This document shows, one piece after another, positions 1-6,267 of a DNA stretch of 7,101 bases (positions within the stretch are counted from its first letter, which is position 1; every line of letters starts with the position of its first letter). Location of the stretch: assembly GCA_964498785.1 (NCBI GenBank), contig CAZCJL010000209.1:1-7101 (forward strand), written 5' to 3'. The DNA is from Mariaggregatimicrobium sp964498785. GTDB taxonomy: Bacteria > Zhuqueibacterota > Zhuqueibacteria > Thermofontimicrobiales > Thiofontviventaceae. The position numbers were made by a program, and so were the translations under genes. A model generated the notes under the pieces. It was not told the DNA's origin and searched no databases. It saw only the letters and a program-made list of their open reading frames with translations.

Positions 1-176
1 ATTTAAAGAGAATCCGAAAGCTTTGATGCACACCATCAATTATTGAATGGATACTCGTTTCTTATGCTAACTATTCGTTAATATAATACATATCCCATTT
101 TAACAGGATGGTCATAAATATAACACATTTAACTAAAAAAACAAGCGATTTTTAAAATTCATTGCGCAGCCCATCT
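1..176. other. left flank with no supported gene
   Basis: This stretch lies beyond the terminator that closes the minus-strand gene run. On the plus strand, bases 2-46 are open and end in TGA. They would encode FKENPKALMHTINY, which could be the last residues of a convergent gene entering from the left, but 14 codons are too few to judge. On the minus strand an ATG at 35-33 opens a frame that runs off the window (MVCIKAFGFSLN), with no Shine-Dalgarno sequence before it. The rest (47-176) is AT-rich, and I see no promoter, repeat or RNA gene in it. Confidence 0.25.
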
Positions 177-208
177 AAAAAAAAATGGCAATCAGAATTG
201 CGATTGCC
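177..208 (-). terminator. intrinsic terminator of the minus-strand gene run
   Basis: Read on the minus strand, GGCAATC (208-202) pairs perfectly with GATTGCC (193-187) around an 8-nt loop. An A and then nine consecutive T residues follow immediately (186-177). This is a textbook rho-independent hairpin with a U-tract. It starts 15 nt after the stop codon of the acyltransferase gene. The plus strand has no T-run after the stem, so the terminator works in one direction only. It marks the 3' end of the transcript that carries the upstream minus-strand genes. Confidence 0.9.
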
Positions 209-223
209 GTAAGTAAAATCATG

Positions 224-1114
224 CTAATTTCGTTTTTTGGTCCGCCACCGCTTATGCATCCACATGTATTGTTCCGGATATTTACGAATATATTTTTGCA
301 ATAATTCTGTGTATTCGGTTAACAAAGTATGGATACCTTCATCATTGTCTGTAAAAGTTGAAACGTCCGGAAATTTCTCAAGATGGATTTCTATTTGACC
401 GTTTTCGCCACGCACCCCGAATGCCATCACAATTGGCGCTTTTAATCGAATGATCAGCGAAGCTGCCCCGCGATTCGTTGATGCCGGTTTTCCGAAGAAG
501 TCGATAAATACGCCGCTCTTTCCTGCATCCTGATCGATCACGACGAGTGCAACGGATTTTTCTCTAATCGCTTTCATAATTCCTTTGGCAGCGGCTCCTT
601 TTATTTTGAGCGGGTGAATACCAACGTGCATGCGATAGCTTTTTATGATTTCATCCACTGCTTTGTTTTTTTGCGGTTTAAAAACAGCATAGCACGTGTG
701 TCCCACGTTTGAAGCAGCCGCGGCAAGGTATTCCCAGTTTCCGAAGTGGCCGCTCAGCAAAACAAGGCCTTTTTCGTGTTGGAGCGCTTCATCTAATATA
801 TGTCGATTGTGGATGGGAATGTGCTGTAAAATCGTTTCACGTTTTAGCAGTGGTATCCGTGCAAATTCCATTAACACGCGACCAAAATGTTGATAATTTT
901 TCCTGACAATTATTCTTAATTCCGAATCACTTTTTTCCTCTCCAAAAGCAATTCTCAGGTTGTTGAGCGCGACGTCTCTCCGAATGCGGATAACGTGATA
1001 GAAAAAGCTGCCAAGGGCATCTCCGGTTTTTAGGGCGAGTTTTAGTGGCAATGCTTTTGCAAAAAATCCGACAATATGTGCAAGGGCAAACTCTAATTTA
1101 TACTTAGTCTTCAT
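224..1114 (-). CDS. LpxL/HtrB-family lysophospholipid acyltransferase
   Basis: This is a 296-aa member of the LpxL/HtrB (lipid A biosynthesis acyltransferase) family. These inner-membrane enzymes add a secondary acyl chain from acyl-ACP to a lipid A precursor, and the length is normal for the family. The N-terminal ~40 residues are hydrophobic and amphipathic, as in membrane-anchored members. The catalytic HX4E motif is intact as HFGNWE (H123, E128). Further family features are an SGHFGNWE block preceded by LVLL, IDQDAGKSGVFIDFFGKPA as the second conserved block, and the C-terminal YMWMHKRWR signature. It overlaps the upstream peptidase gene by 11 nt. A strong GGAGG lies inside that gene at 1131-1127. 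The start could be ATG 1114 or TTG 1117; the latter adds one residue and sits closer to the usual spacing. The gene is visibly richer in GC than its neighbours. The substrate could be lipid A or another glycolipid. Confidence 0.9.
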   Translation of the reverse strand: MKTKYKLEFALAHIVGFFAKALPLKLALKTGDALGSFFYHVIRIRRDVALNNLRIAFGEEKSDSELRIIVRKNYQHFGRVLMEFARIPLLKRETILQHIPIHNRHILDEALQHEKGLVLLSGHFGNWEYLAAAASNVGHTCYAVFKPQKNKAVDEIIKSYRMHVGIHPLKIKGAAAKGIMKAIREKSVALVVIDQDAGKSGVFIDFFGKPASTNRGAASLIIRLKAPIVMAFGVRGENGQIEIHLEKFPDVSTFTDNDEGIHTLLTEYTELLQKYIRKYPEQYMWMHKRWRTKKRN

Positions 1115-2027
1115 CAAATAAAGCTTCCTCCGATTCCCAACGCTTTAATGTTTTACGATTACGGATTCGGATGATAATGAATATCACAATAAATAGCAGC
1201 GGCAGCGACATCCAGAGATAGATGTCGAAATCTGCGAGAAAGTGCCAGCGATAATTATCCCGGATGTACTGAAACCACTCGTACTCAAAATCATATATTC
1301 CCATCCCGAGTGTGTTTAGAAATGCAGTGTCATAATCGTGAGAAATTGCAATTTGATTTATAATATTTCTGACACTTTCCAAACCATACGTTTCGATTAA
1401 ATATTTCACCGCGAGATAGCTCTCCTGGTATGCTAACTGGGCTTTGCTTTTGTGAAACGTAAGTACATAATCGATGTCCGAAAGATCAATAATTGATTGC
1501 GTCATTAATGCTTTTGAAATAAGCGATGTGGATGCGAAATTTTTCTCCCTGGAAAAATAGACAGCTAAGCCTTCATTAAGCCAGCGGGGGATTGGTTTCG
1601 ATTTTGTCGCCTGGTCGATCAATAAATGGGTCAATTCGTGGATTGCAATTTTATGGATATCCTGATTCGTATAATAAGATTTCAACACCATTACTTGATG
1701 GGCAGGAAGCGCAGCCCCGGAACTCCAGTCAGGAAAACTTTTACCAACAATATTTTTATACAGGTTTTCGGAGTTGGTCAGAAAAATATTTATTGAAGTG
1801 ATTAGTTTACTTCCAATTGCCTCACACAGTTGCGGATATTCTTCTGTTAATGTGTTTAAAATATTTTGTGCATTTTTAGAATCGCTATCAAGGTAGAACA
1901 CAATAAACATATCTGTTTGAACTTTTTTCCAATCAAGGGATTGAGAGAAGCCGGGTGTTAACAGGAGAACGTGAATTAAAATAAGAGGGAAGATTTTTGA
2001 TATACAACGGATATATTGGTTACTCAT
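1104..2027 (-). CDS. membrane-anchored HExxH peptidase (peptidase MA-like)
   Basis: This 307-aa protein looks like a gluzincin metallopeptidase of the peptidase MA-like type. Residues 11-29 form a signal peptide (FPLILIHVLLL core, likely cut near PGFSQS). The zinc motif HELTH occupies residues 130-134 (H130, E131, H134), and the third ligand is probably E152 in RWLNEGLAVYF, the usual WLNEG block about 18 residues downstream. Residues 270-288 are a second hydrophobic helix, followed by a basic stop-transfer segment (RIRNRK) and a short acidic tail. The catalytic part should therefore sit outside the inner membrane with the C-terminus in the cytoplasm. Its ATG lies 8 nt inside the 3' end of the preceding small gene, so translation is probably coupled. 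It also overlaps the following acyltransferase gene. The substrate cannot be read from the sequence. Membrane topology and family are well supported, the biological role is not. Confidence 0.8.
   Translation of the reverse strand: MSNQYIRCISKIFPLILIHVLLLTPGFSQSLDWKKVQTDMFIVFYLDSDSKNAQNILNTLTEEYPQLCEAIGSKLITSINIFLTNSENLYKNIVGKSFPDWSSGAALPAHQVMVLKSYYTNQDIHKIAIHELTHLLIDQATKSKPIPRWLNEGLAVYFSREKNFASTSLISKALMTQSIIDLSDIDYVLTFHKSKAQLAYQESYLAVKYLIETYGLESVRNIINQIAISHDYDTAFLNTLGMGIYDFEYEWFQYIRDNYRWHFLADFDIYLWMSLPLLFIVIFIIIRIRNRKTLKRWESEEALFDED
1125..1131 (-). promoter_or_regulatory. Shine-Dalgarno GGAGGAA of the acyltransferase gene
   Basis: This is the only strong ribosome binding site in the window. 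The minus strand reads GGAGGAA, within the last codons of the upstream peptidase gene. From GGAGG the spacing is 9 nt to TTG 1117 and 12 nt to ATG 1114, so it confirms initiation at this junction without deciding between the two adjacent codons. It implies independent ribosome loading, although the genes overlap. Confidence 0.75.
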
Positions 2028-2400
2028 CTCTATTTATATATTCCCATATTGATTCTGCCATAACATTTACATGTTCTTTAATTTTCTCTCTGGCGCATTT
2101 CGGATTAACTTTGATACAATGCGTACCTTTGCAATAATAGGGGTGTTTTGAACAAGAGTGTTTTTTTTGGTAAATCGGTGTTGGCGTCATTTTGCGAGTG
2201 ATTTCTTTGCGATTAAAATTTTTACTTCGTGTTTTTATTCCGAATTCAACGGCTTTTTCCCACATAAATTTCTGTAATTCAACAACCGATCGATTGTCGA
2301 GGCTATCGATCAGGGCGTTTAGCTGGTTTCCGTGAAAAAGATGAAAAAGAATTTCGACTTTTTTGTGTATTTTCAGAAATCCGGAACGACTACCTTGCAT
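2020..2400 (-). CDS. hypothetical 126-aa protein with Cys/His cluster
   Basis: I do not recognise this family. The N-terminal half is helical and charged, with no signal peptide or membrane segment. The C-terminal half carries a compact cysteine and histidine cluster: C83, C90, C95 and C102 (C-x6-C-x4-C-x6-C) with H81, H86 and H94 interleaved. Such a pattern would suit a zinc site or an iron-sulfur centre, but it matches no motif I can name. The ATG at 2400 is preceded by AGGA about 12 nt upstream. An ATG 21 nt further upstream is in frame but closed by a TAA, which supports this start. The gene follows the small GTPase-like gene after 59 nt and overlaps the peptidase gene by 8 nt, so it is very likely expressed with it. 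An 8-base T run within the gene could be a site of sequencing error, but the frame is intact. Confidence 0.7.
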   Translation of the reverse strand: MQGSRSGFLKIHKKVEILFHLFHGNQLNALIDSLDNRSVVELQKFMWEKAVEFGIKTRSKNFNRKEITRKMTPTPIYQKKHSCSKHPYYCKGTHCIKVNPKCAREKIKEHVNVMAESIWEYINRDE

Positions 2401-2459
2401 GTTGTATTAATTTCCTGGCATGTGAGAATTAATTCGATTTGAGGCGGTCATTGAACAGG

Positions 2460-2975
2460 TTATTGTATATTCTCAAGTAACATATCGATAATATTTACCA
2501 CGATCTTTTTCGAACTAACTGAGTCTGTTATTTGACAGAAATGAAAGCGGATATTTCGATCGATTGAAAGTCCACCAGGTCCATAAAATTTATCAGGGAG
2601 GGGAATGGCGCTTTTATCATCAACACTGGCTATTACGATGATCGGAGCAGTATAATGTTCGGCAAAATAGTCGAGTACATCTTTTATCGTGTCGAGTGAA
2701 TCGTGATCTTCCCACCGAAATATAAACACATAACCCAAAATTTTAGACGATAACATATCCCATGAGATAGAGGTTTCATTTTTATTAATGCTAATTCCAT
2801 ACAGATGCAAACTCAACTGCTCGTTTACAAGAAAACGACCAAAACAAATTCTTTCGTTTGCTGATTCTACATTATTGCATATTGACTTAATAAAAATTTC
2901 TTTTTCATTTCCCGGAGGGCTGAAAACTGCGACTTCACCAATCCTCATTTGCTGTACCCAAGTAATTAAAGTCAC
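2460..2975 (-). CDS. degenerate MglA/COG2229-like small GTPase
   Basis: This 171-aa protein follows the strand order of bacterial Ras-like GTPases of the MglA / COG2229 type. It has a first strand ending in VAVFSPPGNEKE (15-26), then FGRFLVNEQLSLHLYG (45-60), ILGYVFIFRW (79-88) where the family has GYVVLVD, and PIIVIASVDD (111-120) where it has the NKxD strand. The C-terminal helix (KIVVNIIDMLL) matches the usual KEVLLALL. The nucleotide-binding motifs are broken. In the P-loop position only G22 and K25 survive, the Ser/Thr after Lys is E26, the DxxG/TPGQE region reads GISINKN, and NKxD reads SVDD. It is therefore probably a pseudo-GTPase that acts by protein contact. The GTG start lies 3 nt after the stop of the receiver gene upstream; ATG at 2948 is an alternative that removes nine residues. 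It probably works with the neighbouring receiver-PATAN proteins. Confidence 0.65.
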   Translation of the reverse strand: MTLITWVQQMRIGEVAVFSPPGNEKEIFIKSICNNVESANERICFGRFLVNEQLSLHLYGISINKNETSISWDMLSSKILGYVFIFRWEDHDSLDTIKDVLDYFAEHYTAPIIVIASVDDKSAIPLPDKFYGPGGLSIDRNIRFHFCQITDSVSSKKIVVNIIDMLLENIQ

Positions 2976-2978
2976 TTA

Positions 2979-4190
2979 TTATAGCAATTTTTCACGTATC
3001 AAAAGTAGCTCTGTTCTGTCCAGGTAGATCTTATTTTCGTTTGGAATATCATCCCATCGTCTATGCTGCCGACGTCGATCCACCAATTGTCTTCGATCGT
3101 CCCTCCGCTTTTCTATCTCAAAAAAATTTGCGTCAGTCTTTTTTTTTAATAGGTTTGAAATAATAAATGAAACATTATGATCCTCAGAATGATCGCGGGC
3201 CAAACTTTGTTTAATTCGCTCAACCTGACTTTGAGGCTGAGAGAGATAATTCTCATTCGACTCCTGCAAGTATCCTTTCCGATAAAGATTATCGATAATC
3301 TCAAGAGATTTTATATCATCCAATGGACTTTTCGTAATAATATCATAAATTTTCGAATGTTTGTTTATCGATCGAATTAGTTGCTTCTCATCATTTGAGA
3401 TATTATTTTCTTGGTATGAAATTTTGTTGACCGCTAAAATCGTGTTAAGTGGTGGCAAGTTTTTCTTTATCTGATCCCACCGTGCATTTCGTTTAATTCC
3501 TTCTGATAACAATTTTTCTGTGGGCTGGTTTAAGGTGCGGGAGTGATCCTTATTGGCAAATTCAACCTGATATGAACCTTCTGTCCATAAAAATAATTTA
3601 TATAACGCTTCTTCTGATGGCAGATCCAGAAATCGTGCATCAACAATTTCGCCCTTCCTTACATAAACTTTGCCCACATAGTTGTTTAAACTCAAGTTAA
3701 TGATTGCTGATTTTTTACCCACCTCTAAAGTTTGGATTAAGTCAATGAGATTCATTTCGTGAAGATAACCGGAAAACCCTTTTCCCCCGGATAGCTGTGA
3801 ATCATCAAATTGAGCGATTTCATTAAAAATAGTATCGATCCGGGCGACAACTTCTTCTACGTAAAATGGTTTAGAAATGAAATCATCAACTCCTGTCTCG
3901 ATACTTTTAATACGGTCGTCCACGCGTTTTTGGCTACTTAAAAAAATAAACGGAACGTGTTTAAATTCAGAATTTGTTTTAATTTCTCTGTAAAATATAT
4001 GTCCGTCATCATTTGAAAGATTAACATCGGAAATGATCAAGTTGGGCCGAAAATTACTGGATAAATCAAGTGCTTTTTTTCCATCGTTCCAATAGATAAC
4101 TTCATAGCCAGCTTTTGTCAATTCTTTTCTGAGGTCGGAGATATAATTTGCATCTTCATCAACGATTAAAATTTTCTTTTTACCGCGCAT
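2979..4190 (-). CDS. response regulator with PATAN (DUF4388) domain
   Basis: This 403-aa cytoplasmic response regulator begins with a receiver domain (5-125). Its phosphorylation site is intact: acidic pair D11/E12, phospho-acceptor D55, S85 and K107, with canonical spacings of 30 and 22 residues. The usual Pro a few residues after the Asp is replaced (DVNLSND). Residues about 138-240 form a PATAN/DUF4388 domain, beginning FSGYLHEM and including GKVYVRKGEIVDARF and an LWTEGSYQVEF strand. A winged-helix-like segment follows at 265-310. The tail is basic, with an Arg-rich patch (361-378) resembling the arginine stretch that precedes PilZ domains, but too little sequence follows for a PilZ fold. 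No DNA-binding, GGDEF or HD output is seen. It starts 20 nt after the 652-aa paralogue and its stop lies 3 nt before the GTPase-like gene. The cognate histidine kinase must be encoded elsewhere. Confidence 0.88.
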   Translation of the reverse strand: MRGKKKILIVDEDANYISDLRKELTKAGYEVIYWNDGKKALDLSSNFRPNLIISDVNLSNDDGHIFYREIKTNSEFKHVPFIFLSSQKRVDDRIKSIETGVDDFISKPFYVEEVVARIDTIFNEIAQFDDSQLSGGKGFSGYLHEMNLIDLIQTLEVGKKSAIINLSLNNYVGKVYVRKGEIVDARFLDLPSEEALYKLFLWTEGSYQVEFANKDHSRTLNQPTEKLLSEGIKRNARWDQIKKNLPPLNTILAVNKISYQENNISNDEKQLIRSINKHSKIYDIITKSPLDDIKSLEIIDNLYRKGYLQESNENYLSQPQSQVERIKQSLARDHSEDHNVSFIISNLLKKKTDANFFEIEKRRDDRRQLVDRRRQHRRWDDIPNENKIYLDRTELLLIREKLL

Positions 4191-4210
4191 TAATAATTGC
4201 CTGTAACTAT

Positions 4211-6169
4211 TTAATAGGTCACTTTTTCAATCAATTCATTTAACATCTTTTCCGGCTTTTTCGGGATTTCCGAGACCGGAAACAGCGTGGATGTTAATAT
4301 TTCTTTTACTGAGGTATCGTTGTCAGGATCCCAGGCAACGATTGGGGTTTGATCCGAAAGATTTAGTTTGTAACGAACAACATCGAATGTTATTGAGTTT
4401 TGTTCATGAAAGTTCATTAACGCAATTGTTACGGGAAGCTTAAATGCATCTGTAACAGTATGAATGAGATAACTTTGATATTCCCATAAATCTTTGCGCG
4501 TGCAATCAACGCTAAATATTAATCCGATTAGCTTTTCAGAAAGTGCACCAACAAAATTCATAAATGCTTTATCCGCAATAATACCAACTAATGTTATAAA
4601 CGAAAATTCAGAATCAGATACTTTCCCATAGTGTATTTGTAAATCCGGTAATGCGTCAAATTTTTTGGACTGAAAGTTATTATTGGTTATTATATCCATT
4701 ATTTCGTCTAAATTATCCTCATCCAGACCAATCGCCACGATTTGATTTTTTGAAAAATTAGACAAGTCATGCGGTTCATTTCTCAGTTCTTCCGGTCGAT
4801 TTTCAGTTTCGATCGTTTGTTTTTCAACGGAGAATTCACTTACGTCTTTCTCCTCTTTTTTTATAAATTCATTGCGATCAAAGACAGGCGCCAATGGTTT
4901 TTCATTTGCAGGTGGTTGAGCCTCTGTTTTGAAATTTGCTGGCTCTTCCTGTTTTTTATCAACCGGAGCTTCTTTTTCCGCTGGCTTTGATTTTAAATCG
5001 CGGTTATTATTATTATTGCCTGTAATTTTATTTTCTTGAGGAATAATAATTTCAGATCGATGGGAGTGAATACGTTGTTGTATTGGACGATGTATATCAG
5101 GAAGTTTGGGCAAGCCGGTTGATTCATCCGATGGTTTCGGTTCGGAGCGCTCAGATTCTTGTTCCAGCCGTTTTTTTAATGGTTTTTGACGTTGATCTTG
5201 TTCCTGTGGTTTGGATTTTGGTTTTGTTGTTGGTTCGATAAAACCCTGGTCAAAAAGACGATGCAATCGTTCCAGCGTTTTGGGTTCGTCATAACTACTT
5301 TCATCAAGAATTGATCGGATGTTTCTTCTTCCGTCTAAAAGCGAAACAAATTTTTTTACATCAGGAGATAACTTCTTTTTTTCGAGCAACTTTTTAAATG
5401 TGAAGGTGATTTTAAAAGAAGTATTGGGATCCGGAAATTTCTTTATTAATTTGTTGATTCGTTCCAGTTTCTTGGTTCCCTCCAGCAGTAATCCCAGGTT
5501 GCTAATGGAAATTTCATCAGGAACATCGATTTCTTTAAATTCCATACTAAACGTGCCACGTTTCCATGTCAGCATTTTGTAAACAGCATTTTCCAGACTG
5601 ATGTCTCCTGTTGAAGCATTTATCACCGAACCGTCTCGAAAATAGACATGGCCGGTATTGTTTTGTTCGTTTGTTAATGTTAAAACACCGGTTTTTCGCT
5701 CGACACTGAAATTTTCGATCAGGTCTGCCAGATGTAATTCGGAAAGACCCCCTGAGAATTTATTTTGATTATTTGAGGTTTCAATCTTTTTTTTGTCAAG
5801 CCTGCGAAGCACCATACGTATATGAGCAATAACTTCTTTTACATGAAGAGGTTTTACAAGATAATCTTTCGCGCCCATTTGAAAGCTGCGAACGCGTTGT
5901 TGAACCTCTCGCTGATTTGTTAAAAAAATGAGAGGAATTGACGTTGTATTCGGATCTGCCTGCATTTTTTCTAACAACTGAAAACCTGTTAGTTCTGGCA
6001 GAGTGATTTCCGTTAGCACCATATCAGGAGATGTCTTTTGGATTTCGTCCCACGCTTTTCCGCCATCGGAAACTGTAATCACGCGAAAGCCGGACGCCTC
6101 AAGGTTCTCCTTCAGAATCTGCAAATTTTTTGGATCACTATCGGATATCAAAATTAGTCTGTTAATCAT
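4211..6169 (-). CDS. pseudo-receiver/PATAN protein with C-terminal GTPase-like domain
   Basis: This is a 652-aa multidomain signalling protein. Its receiver domain (3-124) keeps T84 and K106 at canonical spacing, but the phospho-acceptor position is E54 (LTEITLPEL) and the acidic pair is D10/S11. PATAN/DUF4388 spans about 138-238, from FSGGLSELHLADL through GHVYFRDGSVINAS to LLLEGTKKL. A winged-helix-like segment follows (265-312, LLDGRRNIRSILDE). Residues 315-470 are a charged, Pro/Glu/Lys-rich disordered linker. Residues 474-632 resemble an MglA/COG2229 GTPase (HYGKVSDSEFSF, IGLIFSVDCTRKDLW, VKEILTSTLF). The P-loop is lost and NKxD reads NFHE, so nucleotide binding is unlikely. ATG 6169 was chosen over TTG 6223 because the promoter -10 box lies at 6213-6218, downstream of that TTG, and because the receiver strand begins right after the ATG. 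It is the first gene of the signalling block and a longer paralogue of the next gene. Confidence 0.87.
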   Translation of the reverse strand: MINRLILISDSDPKNLQILKENLEASGFRVITVSDGGKAWDEIQKTSPDMVLTEITLPELTGFQLLEKMQADPNTTSIPLIFLTNQREVQQRVRSFQMGAKDYLVKPLHVKEVIAHIRMVLRRLDKKKIETSNNQNKFSGGLSELHLADLIENFSVERKTGVLTLTNEQNNTGHVYFRDGSVINASTGDISLENAVYKMLTWKRGTFSMEFKEIDVPDEISISNLGLLLEGTKKLERINKLIKKFPDPNTSFKITFTFKKLLEKKKLSPDVKKFVSLLDGRRNIRSILDESSYDEPKTLERLHRLFDQGFIEPTTKPKSKPQEQDQRQKPLKKRLEQESERSEPKPSDESTGLPKLPDIHRPIQQRIHSHRSEIIIPQENKITGNNNNNRDLKSKPAEKEAPVDKKQEEPANFKTEAQPPANEKPLAPVFDRNEFIKKEEKDVSEFSVEKQTIETENRPEELRNEPHDLSNFSKNQIVAIGLDEDNLDEIMDIITNNNFQSKKFDALPDLQIHYGKVSDSEFSFITLVGIIADKAFMNFVGALSEKLIGLIFSVDCTRKDLWEYQSYLIHTVTDAFKLPVTIALMNFHEQNSITFDVVRYKLNLSDQTPIVAWDPDNDTSVKEILTSTLFPVSEIPKKPEKMLNELIEKVTY

Positions 6170-6212
6170 CCCGAATTCTCTCAAGCTCGAAAAAAACTCA
6201 TAATTTACAACC

Positions 6213-6241
6213 AATATAATCAAATTTTAAAATCATGTCAA
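6213..6241 (-). promoter_or_regulatory. sigma-70 promoter of the receiver/PATAN gene block
   Basis: The minus strand carries a perfect -35 box TTGACA (6241-6236). A 17-nt spacer follows, then TATATT (6218-6213), one mismatch from the consensus TATAAT. Transcription would start near 6206 and leave a leader of about 37 nt before ATG 6169. The promoter sits in the 98-nt gap after the cyanophycin-synthetase-like gene, so the signalling block has its own promoter. No equally good promoter is seen in the short gaps further downstream, which is compatible with one transcript ending at the 177-208 terminator. Confidence 0.85.
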
Positions 6242-6267
6242 GTACTTTTTTCCTTATGAGTAAATAT

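Noticed and set aside
696..906. Two plus-strand open frames of 65 codons opposite the acyltransferase gene
   Set aside because: They lie fully within a well-supported family gene on the other strand, have no ribosome binding site or recognisable domain, and overlap each other.
3130..3150. Nine-base T run in the 403-aa gene as a possible frameshift or phase-variation site
   Set aside because: The reading frame is intact on both sides and encodes a simple Lys stretch; no alternative frame of interest follows.
2287..4815. Five CGATCG hexamers (near 2287, 2557, 3094, 3369, 4810)
   Set aside because: A little more than base composition would predict by a rough estimate, but all are in coding sequence with no spacing pattern; could be checked for methylation but is not a feature.
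4990..5030. Trinucleotide repeat (ATT/AAT) in the 652-aa gene
   Set aside because: Only about four to five units, encoding Asn in the disordered linker; ordinary low-complexity sequence.
4769..5582. Plus-strand open frames rich in Phe, Ser and Leu opposite the 652-aa gene
   Set aside because: The composition is that of the reverse complement of a Lys/Glu-rich linker; no start signal or family resemblance.
6170..6223. Upstream TTG start that would lengthen the 652-aa protein by 18 residues
   Set aside because: The -10 box of the promoter lies at 6213-6218, downstream of this codon, so it would not be in the transcript; the receiver domain starts right after ATG 6169.
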